This document shows, piece after piece, positions 15,991 to 24,542 of a DNA stretch of 64,000 nt. The translations under genes were made by a program, and so were the position numbers. The notes under the pieces were generated by a model. That model was not told the DNA's origin and made no database searches. It saw nothing but the letters and a program-made list of their open reading frames with translations. Location of the stretch: the IMG/VR virus record IMGVR_UViG_3300023172_000008, positions 1-64,000 of that record; one strand, given 5' to 3'. The stretch's first letter is position 1; each line of letters opens with the position of its first letter. Source of the stretch: a virus.

Positions 15991-17182
15991 AGTTTTCGTA
16001 GTATAAGCCAAGTGTTGCCCAGATAGCATCAGGATACAAATTAGTGTATTTGTTTCCAGTCTTAGCATAGTGTTCCCATAAAGTTTTAGAAAAGTCTAGT
16101 TTAGAATAATGCTTCCAAAACTCTGTATCGTTACGTGAACTTAAACCGTAATGATGAAGAATATAATCACTGTTTTCTTTCCAGGTACGTTTAACCATTT
16201 TGTTATATGCTCTAGCACCGTAACCTCTTTCAATGCAATTAGCAAGAGTAGTAATACCATGCTGTATCATAAACAATGCATTTGATTCTAACGGATCAAT
16301 AAATCCTTGACTCATGCCTATAGCAACTACGTTGTCTTGCCAAGCATTTTCTAACCACCCAGGTTGCCATTTAATTAGTCTCGGCTCTTTGTCTTGCCAG
16401 GGTGTTAGTTCTTTAGTATATTCTTTAAATTGTTCTAATGCTGTATCATCGTCAACATATTGATCTGCAAAACAGTATCCTGTACCTGTTCTACTTGTTA
16501 GTCCAATTTTAAATTGCCATCCGTAATCTCTAGCGATTGTTCTAGTATACGGAACCATTTCGTCAAGTTCAAACGGACAAACCCAAGCACTATTAACTAG
16601 ATGATGCTCAGATAAATCTGCAAGTGTTTTGTCTTTAACAAATTGTCTACGAAGTCCTGTACAATCAATATACAAGTCATAACCTTCTGGTAATGTATCT
16701 AGTGTTGCAATTTCGTGCTTTACACGTTTACAATTATCTTTAACAATACGCCCGGCTTCTTCTGCGTGTAAATGATATGCTACTGCTCTCCAAGCATCGC
16801 GATCATATAGATCATTAATACTATGCTTATCTACTTTACCTTGTTCAAACTCTTTGTACCAAGTATTAAATGCATCATTATCGTTGTACCAAAATGTAAA
16901 TGCAAATTCTTCACCGTCTGGTTTATCCCAACCTTGTTTTATATTACCAAACTTATGTACAGCATCACACTTAGGCATCCATTCTTTTTCATCCATTCCG
17001 AAACTTTCAAAGAATGATTTTATCATAGGCAATGTACTTTCACCTACTCCAATGATAGGAATATCACTGCTTTCGATTAGTGTAATTTCAATGTCTGGAA
17101 ATTTATTTTCTAAGTATCCTGCGGTCCACCAACCAGTTGTTCCGCCTCCTATGATACATATTTTTTTATATTGTGTACTCAT
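15956..17182 (-). CDS. Flavin-dependent tryptophan-halogenase family protein
   Basis: This 408-residue protein has the FAD-binding GGGTTGWWTA (12-21) and the family block IGVGESTLP. Lys77 in DAVHKFG aligns with the catalytic Lys of PrnA, and Glu299 in GFIDPLES aligns with its catalytic Glu. The family signature WxWxIP appears as WQFKIG (222-227), so the second Trp and the Pro are replaced. The protein is about 100 residues shorter than bacterial tryptophan halogenases. Halogenases of this family chlorinate or brominate aromatic carbons using FADH2 from a separate reductase; none is seen here. Similar genes are known in cyanophages, with unproven activity. It is the last gene of the operon that runs from 22997. 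Confidence 0.85.
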   Translation of the reverse strand: MSTQYKKICIIGGGTTGWWTAGYLENKFPDIEITLIESSDIPIIGVGESTLPMIKSFFESFGMDEKEWMPKCDAVHKFGNIKQGWDKPDGEEFAFTFWYNDNDAFNTWYKEFEQGKVDKHSINDLYDRDAWRAVAYHLHAEEAGRIVKDNCKRVKHEIATLDTLPEGYDLYIDCTGLRRQFVKDKTLADLSEHHLVNSAWVCPFELDEMVPYTRTIARDYGWQFKIGLTSRTGTGYCFADQYVDDDTALEQFKEYTKELTPWQDKEPRLIKWQPGWLENAWQDNVVAIGMSQGFIDPLESNALFMIQHGITTLANCIERGYGARAYNKMVKRTWKENSDYILHHYGLSSRNDTEFWKHYSKLDFSKTLWEHYAKTGNKYTNLYPDAIWATLGLYYENFTYYQNKQNAV

Positions 17183-17759
17183 TGTTAACCACTTTATTCA
17201 TATCTTCAATACGTAACTTTGTAATGAAATGTACACGAGTTGTTTCACCTTTATTAAATGTACCGTGTAATTTTTCTGTATTAATCAAGTATGCTTTACC
17301 TGGTTGCAAATTATATTCTTTACCTTCAAAATTAAACATAGATTCATTGTTTGCTGTTATTGGCATATGAATCTTGTAAAATTCTTCATTGTCACTATGT
17401 AAATTTATCTTAGTTTCAGGCGGGTGAGCAGTAATAACGGTTTGTCTTACAAAAGGCAATGCCTTTAAAAACTTTTCTGCAAATCCAAATATTAATTCTG
17501 TTGGAACATCAAACGTTCCTACAACATCATCACCTTTAGAAATATCGTATGGGGAACAGGGTTTCTTTGGATCTTTTAAATTACTTTGGATTGCCCAACC
17601 GTACACTTCACTAACATTATGATCTTTAGTGTCTGTATCAGCGTCAGGCGCCCACTTCAAGTAACTGAAATTTGATTGAACTGTATGATAGTAATGTTCT
17701 AATTCTTCCAACGAAAACTTGAAGTTATCTAATTCAATGACTTCAAAGTTCTCAGGCAT
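17166..17759 (-). CDS. 2OG-Fe(II) oxygenase-like (aspartyl/asparaginyl hydroxylase type)
   Basis: This 197-residue protein has the iron triad of cupin-fold oxygenases: His121-x-Asp123 in NLHSDNE and a distal His165 in KLHGTFNKG. Arg175 in TTRVHFI follows at +10 and fits the 2-oxoglutarate-binding Arg. A PGKAYLINT strand precedes the distal His, as in the aspartyl/asparaginyl hydroxylase family. These enzymes hydroxylate side chains or small molecules using O2 and 2-oxoglutarate. It overlaps the halogenase-like gene by 17 bases and the beta-propeller gene by one, so all three are likely made together. Two paralogues of the same subtype lie upstream in the operon. Confidence 0.78.
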   Translation of the reverse strand: MPENFEVIELDNFKFSLEELEHYYHTVQSNFSYLKWAPDADTDTKDHNVSEVYGWAIQSNLKDPKKPCSPYDISKGDDVVGTFDVPTELIFGFAEKFLKALPFVRQTVITAHPPETKINLHSDNEEFYKIHMPITANNESMFNFEGKEYNLQPGKAYLINTEKLHGTFNKGETTRVHFITKLRIEDMNKVVNNEYTI

Positions 17760-19000
17760 TATTCCATTTCTAACTCAAATGCAATCTGCTTAGATTCCTT
17801 GTTTTTCAGATCAACAAATAACATCTCTGACTTAAGAACATTGTCAACTAAATCAAATCTAAATGGAACTGTTACTGCTTTATTTGTTTCTTTAGAAGCA
17901 ACACCTACATAAATGTTATTAGTTTTTAGATTGAAACTTTCTGTAACACCAGAATCGTTAACATCAAATACTGCACCTGGTGCAATGTTAGACATTGATG
18001 GATGCTGTACTGAAGGCATTAACATAATGCTATCACCTACAACAGGCATAGACCCTAATGATCTATCTGTTCTAGTTCTTTTAATTTCTAGTGTATCTAA
18101 ATTTAGATCAATTAGTTCTTGACACTTTTCCCAAGAACTATGTGCAATTAATCTGTTGTCAACAATAACCCCATTCTTGAAACCAAGTTGTCCAACTTCA
18201 CTTTCTGAATCTTCAAGTACGTAAGGTACTGAAGTAATTTCATTGCCATCATAAATCCAAAAATGTAATTCTTTAGTTTCGCCCATTACTAATGGTAAGC
18301 CTACAATTTTATCGTTGCGACTAATAGCACCGTAGAATGCACCTTTAACTGGAGCAGTAACTAATTTAGTAGAGTAATCGTCTAATGAAAGAACTAACAA
18401 TTGGTCTGTTGGATTACCGTATGGGAAAAATGCTACTTCGTTAGTCTTTTCAATATATGTACAATGTACAGATGCTGTTTCGTCAGCAACATCACGTGCA
18501 ATCATTTTTTCTGATTCTGTATCATAAATGATTACAACACCACTGTTTAATGGTGGGTAAATAATTTTTTTACCAACAACTACAGGTCTACCAAAGTTAA
18601 AGTGACCGCAGAATGTTTTAGGTGTTTCAACACCATGAATAGTAATTGCTTTATCTTGAATCATTTCAACTGTGTCAGTATCAAGGTCAACTTTAGCCAT
18701 ACGCACAATACTATCTACGTGTTTCTTTTGTGTACGCATTACATAAGCATACTTGCCTACTACAGCAACAGCACGATATCTGTCACCGTCTTCACTTTGC
18801 TCACTAAAATCAATAAACTTTACAGTTTCGTTATCAGTGTTAATCTTTAAAAGACCGGCTTTAGCACCTGCATCTTTGTTGTAATCTCTATCGGTTTCGC
18901 CCTCAACTCTGACCTTACCGTTAGTAACTACTGACAAAAATGTGCCATTTCCAATGTAATAAGGGTCGTCAAGCACGTTTGTATAATAAACATTTGACAT
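17759..19000 (-). CDS. Beta-propeller-like protein
   Basis: A 413-residue protein that starts at ATG 19000. An ATG at 19012 is in frame, but GGAG with good spacing lies between the two, and the late promoter would leave almost no leader for the earlier one. It consists of four-stranded repeat units with recurring xxFPYG and xxPPL turns (for example VAFFPYGNPTDQLLVL and KIIYPPLNSGVVIIYD), typical of a six- or seven-bladed propeller. No signal peptide is present. Two related propellers lie at 24523-26890, next to radical SAM genes. Propellers can bind sugars or act as lyases; no catalytic residues can be pinned down. Confidence 0.65.
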   Translation of the reverse strand: MSNVYYTNVLDDPYYIGNGTFLSVVTNGKVRVEGETDRDYNKDAGAKAGLLKINTDNETVKFIDFSEQSEDGDRYRAVAVVGKYAYVMRTQKKHVDSIVRMAKVDLDTDTVEMIQDKAITIHGVETPKTFCGHFNFGRPVVVGKKIIYPPLNSGVVIIYDTESEKMIARDVADETASVHCTYIEKTNEVAFFPYGNPTDQLLVLSLDDYSTKLVTAPVKGAFYGAISRNDKIVGLPLVMGETKELHFWIYDGNEITSVPYVLEDSESEVGQLGFKNGVIVDNRLIAHSSWEKCQELIDLNLDTLEIKRTRTDRSLGSMPVVGDSIMLMPSVQHPSMSNIAPGAVFDVNDSGVTESFNLKTNNIYVGVASKETNKAVTVPFRFDLVDNVLKSEMLFVDLKNKESKQIAFELEME

Positions 19001-19023
19001 ATTTTTCTCCATACTCTATACTA

Positions 19024-19031
19024 TATTTATT
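19024..19031 (-). promoter_or_regulatory. T4-type late promoter (minus strand)
   Basis: On the minus strand the sequence reads AATAAATA, seven of eight bases of the late consensus. It overlaps the stop region of the upstream gene and lies 24 bases before the ATG at 19000, so it can drive the propeller, oxygenase and halogenase genes as a late unit. Confidence 0.6.
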
Positions 19032-19767
19032 TAATATGCGTGGTAATCCCAGCGAAGGTGGTAACATATTCTGGGTCGATTCTAGTTAAAAAATGCACTC
19101 GTTCGGTGGTTCCGTTGTTAATTGTGCTATGATTTACTATAGGATTAATCATATATATTTTGCCTGGCTTCATTACATACTTACGCTCGTCGTTTTCACC
19201 AAAACAGAATAGTGCTTGATCATTTGAGTGCATTGGAATATGCAACTTCTTATATGATCCATCATGATGATTATGCACACGGGTGCCTGGTGGATGCTTA
19301 ATTGCTAGTAACTGTCTTAGTGCTGGTTCGCCCCACTCTTTAATCATCTTGTTTACTATACCAAATTTATATACACTCATAATTTTAGAATCAGCATAAA
19401 ACCCATCACCGTCGGCATCTAAATCGTATTTTTCTAATTCAGGATAATGTATAGGATTAACATGACGTTTTCCTGCACAAGGAATGTTACGTTCGGCAGG
19501 CCAAGATATTCCCCAACCGCTAACGTTGCCTTCGTAGTTTCCTACCCTATTTGTTTCAGTCCACATTTCAAAAATTTCTTTTTTAATGTATTCTTTTAAT
19601 CCAAAGTGAAATTCTAAATGTGCTAGATCAGTTTTTAGTACATCATAATAATCTTCAAGCAACGAAATATCAATAGTTGCTTTAAACTCAATAATATCCC
19701 AGTCATAACTATTAAGAAATTCTGGTGTAAAATCTTCTGGGTTGTAATCTGTTATGTATCTGTCCAT
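19027..19767 (-). CDS. 2OG-Fe(II) oxygenase-like protein
   Basis: A 246-residue protein with HHD (His167, Asp169) in VHNHHDGS as the iron motif, distal His213 in NHSTINNG and Arg223 in TERVHFL. The strand before the distal His (MKPGKIYMINP) is shared with the oxygenase genes at 17166 and 20203, which makes these three a paralogous set. It is longer than the others through an insert near residues 85-125 rich in Asp and Gly (LDADGDGFYAD), which resembles a calcium-binding loop. The substrate is unknown. It overlaps the phosphatase-like gene by 16 bases. Confidence 0.76.
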   Translation of the reverse strand: MDRYITDYNPEDFTPEFLNSYDWDIIEFKATIDISLLEDYYDVLKTDLAHLEFHFGLKEYIKKEIFEMWTETNRVGNYEGNVSGWGISWPAERNIPCAGKRHVNPIHYPELEKYDLDADGDGFYADSKIMSVYKFGIVNKMIKEWGEPALRQLLAIKHPPGTRVHNHHDGSYKKLHIPMHSNDQALFCFGENDERKYVMKPGKIYMINPIVNHSTINNGTTERVHFLTRIDPEYVTTFAGITTHIK

Positions 19768-20219
19768 GTTGTCCTTAGCATTTCTTTTACATAGTAATAA
19801 GAATTAACTGCGCCTGGTGTAGGCTTTTGTTCATCAGTATTTAACAAAGTTTCTTTTATAAAGTCTGCAACTGCTTTACTTCTTACTTGTCCTTTTATAC
19901 AATAAACATGAACATTAGCATCTTCAGGAATAGTTTTTATAAATTTTACTAATTCGTCTGCCTGGTATCCACGCATTGCTTTTGCTTCAAACCACATATC
20001 AAAGTCGCCGCCCCACTTTCGAGTGTCCTCGGGAACATCGTCAAACTTTAATGTTATAACGTTTGAATGTTGTCTTTTAAAATACGGATCACAATGTGGG
20101 CCGCCTGACGGCTCAATACAAATAAAGAAATCTTTTTTATTATCAACAGTTGTGTCGTCTATGTCATTAAACTTTGCATAGGTAATAAAACTTTCTTTTG
20201 ATCTATATTCTACTAACAT
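19752..20219 (-). CDS. Cys-based (tyrosine/dual-specificity) phosphatase-like protein
   Basis: A 155-residue protein with a Cx5R active-site loop, VYCIKGQVRSKAVADF, in which Cys107 and Arg113 match the nucleophile and phosphate-binding Arg of tyrosine and dual-specificity phosphatases. A candidate general-acid Asp lies in the preceding loop (DVPEDTRKWGGDFD). The family removes phosphate from proteins or small phosphorylated molecules such as sugars. It lies between two oxygenase genes and overlaps both, so it is part of the same operon. A phage-encoded enzyme of this type inside a biosynthetic-looking operon is unusual. Confidence 0.62.
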   Translation of the reverse strand: MLVEYRSKESFITYAKFNDIDDTTVDNKKDFFICIEPSGGPHCDPYFKRQHSNVITLKFDDVPEDTRKWGGDFDMWFEAKAMRGYQADELVKFIKTIPEDANVHVYCIKGQVRSKAVADFIKETLLNTDEQKPTPGAVNSYYYVKEMLRTTWTDT

Positions 20220-20871
20220 CTTCAGTCCATACCTTTCCGTACAAGTGTATTCTGTTTGTACTACCTTTGTTTTCTACACTATGCGGAATAGTTGTGTTGA
20301 CAAGATATGCCCAACCCGGTTCCATATGAAATTCTTCGCCTCCAATAATCCAATTACTATCTTCATTAGTATGAATTGGAATATGTACACGCAATTTGTC
20401 AGGTTGATCTTGATGTGTAATTAATTTTGTTCCTGGGGTATGTATTGTTACCAACCACTTTTTACTTTTAAAAGGTAATTGCTTTACAAGTTCTAATCCG
20501 TATCCTGTAAAACATTTACGAGGATTTAATTCATCATTATCGTTGTCACGATATTCCTCTTTAGCACATCCTTGTTCAAATGGTTTAGGTCCAGGTTCAT
20601 CACTGTTCCAACAAAGTGTATAGTATGCCGCATCATCTGGCAAGTAATGTCCTGTCTTTGCTTCAGGATCTACAATAGGAAACTTCCATACGTGATGATT
20701 TTCACCAATAACAAACTTCCAATCAGAATAATTTTCTTCAAGAGTTTTATACCACTCTTGTATTTTTTCTACATCTACTTCAAACAATTTTTTAACTTTG
20801 AATCCTAAGTCTAAAGGTTCACAAGTTTCAATATATCGTTTGAAATCTTGGGTGTGTTGTTGCGTTTCCAT
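20203..20871 (-). CDS. 2OG-Fe(II) oxygenase-like protein
   Basis: This 222-residue protein has the iron-binding His153-x-Asp155 (ITHQDQP), distal His197 (IPHSVENKG) and Arg207 (STNRIHLY). The stretch HTPGTKLITHQD and the later MEPGWAYLVNT are shared with the paralogues at 17166 and 19027. The first 44 bases overlap the end of the upstream gene. I keep this ATG because no better in-frame start is seen. The N-terminal half, rich in Trp, Glu and Asp, has no recognisable domain and could select the substrate. Confidence 0.76.
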   Translation of the reverse strand: METQQHTQDFKRYIETCEPLDLGFKVKKLFEVDVEKIQEWYKTLEENYSDWKFVIGENHHVWKFPIVDPEAKTGHYLPDDAAYYTLCWNSDEPGPKPFEQGCAKEEYRDNDNDELNPRKCFTGYGLELVKQLPFKSKKWLVTIHTPGTKLITHQDQPDKLRVHIPIHTNEDSNWIIGGEEFHMEPGWAYLVNTTIPHSVENKGSTNRIHLYGKVWTEDVSRI

Positions 20872-22297
20872 TTCTTACACTTTCATATAGATCAACTCCA
20901 ATGTAATCATGACCGTATAACACTAGGTCATCAGGTATGAGTTGTCTAAATACTTTCCACTTTTCTTCTAATTGCTCTGGTTCAACGTTCCAATGTAACA
21001 TTTCGCTGGACCATATATTTGTAGTCCACAATACTTTTGTACCATGTACATTATTTATTTGGTCAAATAATAGGTTTGGCTCGTTAACAATATCAACAAG
21101 ATGGAACTCGTGTTTTAGTTCTTTATAACGTGACCATAAACGCTGGAATGCTAAACTGCCACCGTGTTCTTTCATTTCTTGTTCCCAGAATTGCTTGTAG
21201 TTTCCTCTATATGTTGAACTAAAGTTATATTCTAAGTCGTGTTCTAATAACCATTTATCTAAATCATAGCCATCCCACGTTTCAAGTAAGTGCTTTTTAT
21301 AGTTTAAACTTGCTTCACACCAATCAAAGTAATGTACAGTAGTGCCCCTATGGAATCCGTTGGCATTTAATATAGCAAGAGGCTTAAAGCCTGCGGCCGC
21401 AGTAAAGAAATGATCAATATACTTTCCGTTTGTACGCACACCTTCACCTGAAAGTGTTTCTGTGTTAAAAGCATATACCCTATCTTTTTCAATATCTTCT
21501 TGATATGCTAGTTTTCTTATCCAAGCGGCTTGACTTTGATTAAGTCCTTCGTCTTTAGTTTTATCTACCCACGCTTCTGCAAGTTTATCCGACTCTATGT
21601 ATGGATATAAAAATACTTTACAGTCACGCATATCATTATCTAAGTTGTCTATGGTAATGTTATTGCGTAATGCTAGATCAATCCAGTTACTTCCGTCTGC
21701 TGTTGTAGCATATTTTGACTCTCCGTTACCTGTTTTAATCCAGGCTGGCGTGTAATTGCTATGAATTGTTTCTTCACTTAGTTCATAATTTTGTAATGTT
21801 GGCTTACGATCCCAGTATACACCTATTTCATCAAATGCTGGTTTGCCTAGTTCAACCCACTTAGCAATGTTAACAAACAAATACTGTCTATGTAGTCCTG
21901 GATAAGCACCTGTTGTAAGATAGTGTTGCTTTTTCTTATCCATAATATGCCCTATTACAAAAAACTGCGGATTCTTTTCAGCATATTCTACACTTTTCTG
22001 CACTAAACTTGGACCTCGATATAAAAGTAACCCTTGACAAGCAATCATAGCATAATCTTTTCCTTTTGCTAATGCTTCTTCAAGTATTGTTTCTACTTTA
22101 TTATGGAATCCTACATAATTACAGATACCCATCTTTAACATACGATTAATATAAAAGTATGTCATGTCAAATGTACGTTTTTGTAAAAATTTATTAGGTA
22201 TATCTCTTGAAATATCTAAAATACCAATTGCAACTTTGTTATCAATGTTTAGATTCTCGTAGTATCTGTCTACTGTAATGCTATTCCAGTCTTTCAT
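20828..22297 (-). CDS. Large hypothetical protein of the oxygenase operon
   Basis: A 489-residue protein for which I recognise no family. The N-terminal 150 residues have an alternating strand/helix pattern (KVAIGILDI, DYAMIACQGLLLYRG, QFFVIGHIMD) that resembles a nucleotide- or nucleotide-sugar-binding Rossmann domain, possibly a glycosyltransferase. The middle includes GFKPLAILNANGFHRGTTVHYFDW and the C-terminus KVLWTTNIWSSEMLHWN. It contains many Trp and Tyr residues. No clear DxD sits at a strand end. It follows an oxygenase gene by one base and overlaps another, so it is an integral part of this operon. Confidence 0.55.
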   Translation of the reverse strand: MKDWNSITVDRYYENLNIDNKVAIGILDISRDIPNKFLQKRTFDMTYFYINRMLKMGICNYVGFHNKVETILEEALAKGKDYAMIACQGLLLYRGPSLVQKSVEYAEKNPQFFVIGHIMDKKKQHYLTTGAYPGLHRQYLFVNIAKWVELGKPAFDEIGVYWDRKPTLQNYELSEETIHSNYTPAWIKTGNGESKYATTADGSNWIDLALRNNITIDNLDNDMRDCKVFLYPYIESDKLAEAWVDKTKDEGLNQSQAAWIRKLAYQEDIEKDRVYAFNTETLSGEGVRTNGKYIDHFFTAAAGFKPLAILNANGFHRGTTVHYFDWCEASLNYKKHLLETWDGYDLDKWLLEHDLEYNFSSTYRGNYKQFWEQEMKEHGGSLAFQRLWSRYKELKHEFHLVDIVNEPNLLFDQINNVHGTKVLWTTNIWSSEMLHWNVEPEQLEEKWKVFRQLIPDDLVLYGHDYIGVDLYESVRNGNATTHPRFQTIY

Positions 22298-22298
22298 G

Positions 22299-22997
22299 TT
22301 ACCCTCTATTAGTATAGTAACTTTGTCTTAGCACGTAGAAAAAATCTCTAATACGTCTACCCAACTCATAATGTATAATCATATGAATGCGAGGCTTATC
22401 ACTATTGTTCCAAACACTATGAACATTTGAAATATCCATTAAAAATGCACTACCATTATCTTCAAACGGTACAATGCCTTTGTCTTTAAAAATAAACTTA
22501 CAACCTTCTGGATTATTCAAACTAATATTACAAACACTTAAACGTTTTTCTGTATCTGGCCTATCTTGATGTGGTAAAATATATCCGCCGGGTTCGAGCA
22601 ACATAAAACGTACACGGTTTAAGTATTCTGCAGGCCAAACATCTGTTAAAAACTTTTTAGTTACAGGACACTTATCTGCTACGTATGTCCAATTTAGTTC
22701 TTTAATAATTTCACTACGCTCACCGTAAGTGTCAAGACTTTGTGTATCATCATTAAGTCCGTGTATTGTTAAACTTTTCCAACCTTTACCATATGTATCT
22801 TCTCTATGCGAAAAAAACTTATCTGTAAGTGCTTCTGCTTCTTTATGCATTTCTTTCCATGGCTGGTTATCTAACGCACTTAGCCTAAAGCAAGGCCAAC
22901 CACTTTCCATTATTACCCATTTAGGATCAAATTGTTCAGGGTATTGTACACTAATTGGGTCTTTATGTTGTTCAAAAAGTGTTTGAAGTTCAGTCAT
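22299..22997 (-). CDS. 2OG-Fe(II) oxygenase-like protein, second subtype
   Basis: This 232-residue protein has His143-x-Asp145 (LPHQDRP), distal His193 (NVHSVWNN) and Arg203 (KPRIHMI). It belongs to a different subtype from its operon neighbours. Together with the gene at 30070 it shares YGKGWKSLTIHG, a VTKKFLTD-type helix, NRVRFMLLEPGGYI and NNPEGCKF. The family typically hydroxylates Asp/Asn side chains or small molecules. It is the first gene of its operon, divergent from a radical SAM gene with a 68-base gap between the starts. Confidence 0.77.
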   Translation of the reverse strand: MTELQTLFEQHKDPISVQYPEQFDPKWVIMESGWPCFRLSALDNQPWKEMHKEAEALTDKFFSHREDTYGKGWKSLTIHGLNDDTQSLDTYGERSEIIKELNWTYVADKCPVTKKFLTDVWPAEYLNRVRFMLLEPGGYILPHQDRPDTEKRLSVCNISLNNPEGCKFIFKDKGIVPFEDNGSAFLMDISNVHSVWNNSDKPRIHMIIHYELGRRIRDFFYVLRQSYYTNRG

Positions 22998-23007
22998 GTT
23001 TCCTCAT

Positions 23008-23035
23008 TTGAATTAAAGTATCTGTTAAATATACT
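23008..23035 (+). promoter_or_regulatory. Promoter candidate in the divergent gap
   Basis: TTGAAT (23008-23013) and TATACT (23030-23035) are separated by 16 bases. A partial late box, GTTAAATA, sits at 23024-23031, partly over the -10 box. The gene start follows 30 bases later with AGAAGGG as a distant ribosome-binding site. I found no convincing minus-strand promoter for the gene starting at 22997. Confidence 0.4.
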
Positions 23036-23065
23036 TATCAGAACAGAAGGGTCTGTCAAAACAAT

Positions 23066-24100
23066 ATGAGATGCAAATATTTAGATAACCAAATTAATGT
23101 TGGAACTGACGGTCAGTATCGTCTTTGTTGTATGAGTTTAGAACCACCTAACAAGTATAACATCCGTACACATACTCCACAAGAATGGCACGACAGTGAA
23201 TTCCATAGAGGCGTTAGAGAGCAAATGGAAAGAGATGAATGGCCAGATGCTTGTAAACGTTGTCAACATATGGAAGAACGAGGACTAGGAAGTCAGCGTC
23301 AAAAAACACGCAGGTATGGCCCTGGTCTTAGTCATTTAGATATTCGTGTAGGTAATAGTTGTAATTTAAAATGTATTAGTTGTTGGCATATGAGCAGTAG
23401 CAGTATTGCTGAAGAAGCCATTGCTATGAAAAAAGCAGGCATTGAACCATTACATGGTATTCTTGAAGTTCCTAATTTTAACTGGGGTACTGAAGAAGCA
23501 TTTGATAAATTATTAGATTTGCCTTTACAAGAAGTGTATATGACAGGTGGCGAACCTATGATGGTAAAACACTTGCCTACTTTTTTAGAAAAACTTGATA
23601 GATCTGTAACAATTAGATTTAACACTAACTGCACTATTTGGAATCCTAAACTTGAAAAACTTTTAAGAGAATTTAAAATGGTTATTATGAGTTTTTCTTT
23701 AGATGCAACTGATAGACGTATTGATTATATTCGTCATGGCTCTAAATGGGAAGAAGTAGAACGTAACGCACTACGTTGGGCAGACTTTTGTAAAGTTGAT
23801 ATTAGTCCAACAATTAGTATTTTAAACGCATGGTTCTATGATGATATTAAAGAGTATGCAGACAAACAAGGTTGGAAAGTTTTTGAAAACTTATTAATGT
23901 TACCTGATTGGTTACATATTAAAAATGCTCCTGACGAACTTAAAAAGCAATTCCAAGGAGTTGACAAATGGTCTAATGATCCTGCTGATCCTGAAATTAT
24001 TGAACACTTTAAAAGATGTATAACAAGATTAGATAACTTTAGAAATATGCATATTAAAGATTATCTACTACCGGTGGCAAAAGCATATGGACTTGATTAA
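23066..24100 (+). CDS. Radical SAM protein with N-terminal twitch (Cys-rich) domain
   Basis: This 344-residue protein has an N-terminal set of cysteines for an auxiliary iron-sulphur cluster (Cys3, Cys21-Cys22, Cys63 and Cys66 in CKRC), followed by the radical SAM motif CNLKCISC (Cys99, 103, 106). A strand with TGGEP and the typical SFSLDAT strand follow. The layout with the extra cluster before the radical SAM barrel matches the group described as twitch-domain radical SAM proteins. These enzymes abstract hydrogen via a 5'-deoxyadenosyl radical; related SPASM/twitch enzymes modify peptides or sugars. It overlaps the small kinase gene by 14 bases. Confidence 0.85.
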   Translation: MRCKYLDNQINVGTDGQYRLCCMSLEPPNKYNIRTHTPQEWHDSEFHRGVREQMERDEWPDACKRCQHMEERGLGSQRQKTRRYGPGLSHLDIRVGNSCNLKCISCWHMSSSSIAEEAIAMKKAGIEPLHGILEVPNFNWGTEEAFDKLLDLPLQEVYMTGGEPMMVKHLPTFLEKLDRSVTIRFNTNCTIWNPKLEKLLREFKMVIMSFSLDATDRRIDYIRHGSKWEEVERNALRWADFCKVDISPTISILNAWFYDDIKEYADKQGWKVFENLLMLPDWLHIKNAPDELKKQFQGVDKWSNDPADPEIIEHFKRCITRLDNFRNMHIKDYLLPVAKAYGLD

Positions 24101-24542
24101 AGAAAATAAACAAAAGAAAAGAAGCGTATATAAACTTGAAGACCGTTATAGAAAGGTCTGGCACTTTAGTGATCCACATTGGTTAGAAGAACACGTTGAT
24201 CTAGTTGAAGAAGTAAATCCAGGATATATTATAGGACAACATTGTGACGACAATGAAATGTATATTGATATGCTACCAATTGAAGGTACTCCTGCTAGTC
24301 AATTTCAACATACTCCTGAGTTTATGAAAAAGATTTATCACTTCTGTATTGACAACATTAACGAAACATCACCATACGCACACGGTGACTGGGTACTAAG
24401 TAATATTATTATTAACGGTGACAAAATGACACTTGTTGATTGGGATAATGTAAACTTATATCCACCTCACATGGTATTAGAAAAAATGCAAGACGATTTA
24501 AAAAGTGCCTTTGGAGATAAATTTGACCCCGCAAGCCTTTAG
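24087..24542 (+). CDS. Minimal kinase of the aminoglycoside-phosphotransferase fold
   Basis: A 151-residue protein with the kinase catalytic loop HGDWVLSNIIIN (His99, Asp101, Asn106) and the metal-binding DWD (Asp118, Asp120) in TLVDWDNVN. These are the Brenner motif and DxD of the aminoglycoside and choline kinase group. Only about 95 residues come before it, so the N-lobe is much reduced, although RKVWHF near residue 25 could supply the ATP-contacting Lys. The family phosphorylates hydroxyl groups of sugars or small molecules. It overlaps a radical SAM gene and a propeller gene. Confidence 0.7.
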   Translation: MDLIKENKQKKRSVYKLEDRYRKVWHFSDPHWLEEHVDLVEEVNPGYIIGQHCDDNEMYIDMLPIEGTPASQFQHTPEFMKKIYHFCIDNINETSPYAHGDWVLSNIIINGDKMTLVDWDNVNLYPPHMVLEKMQDDLKSAFGDKFDPASL

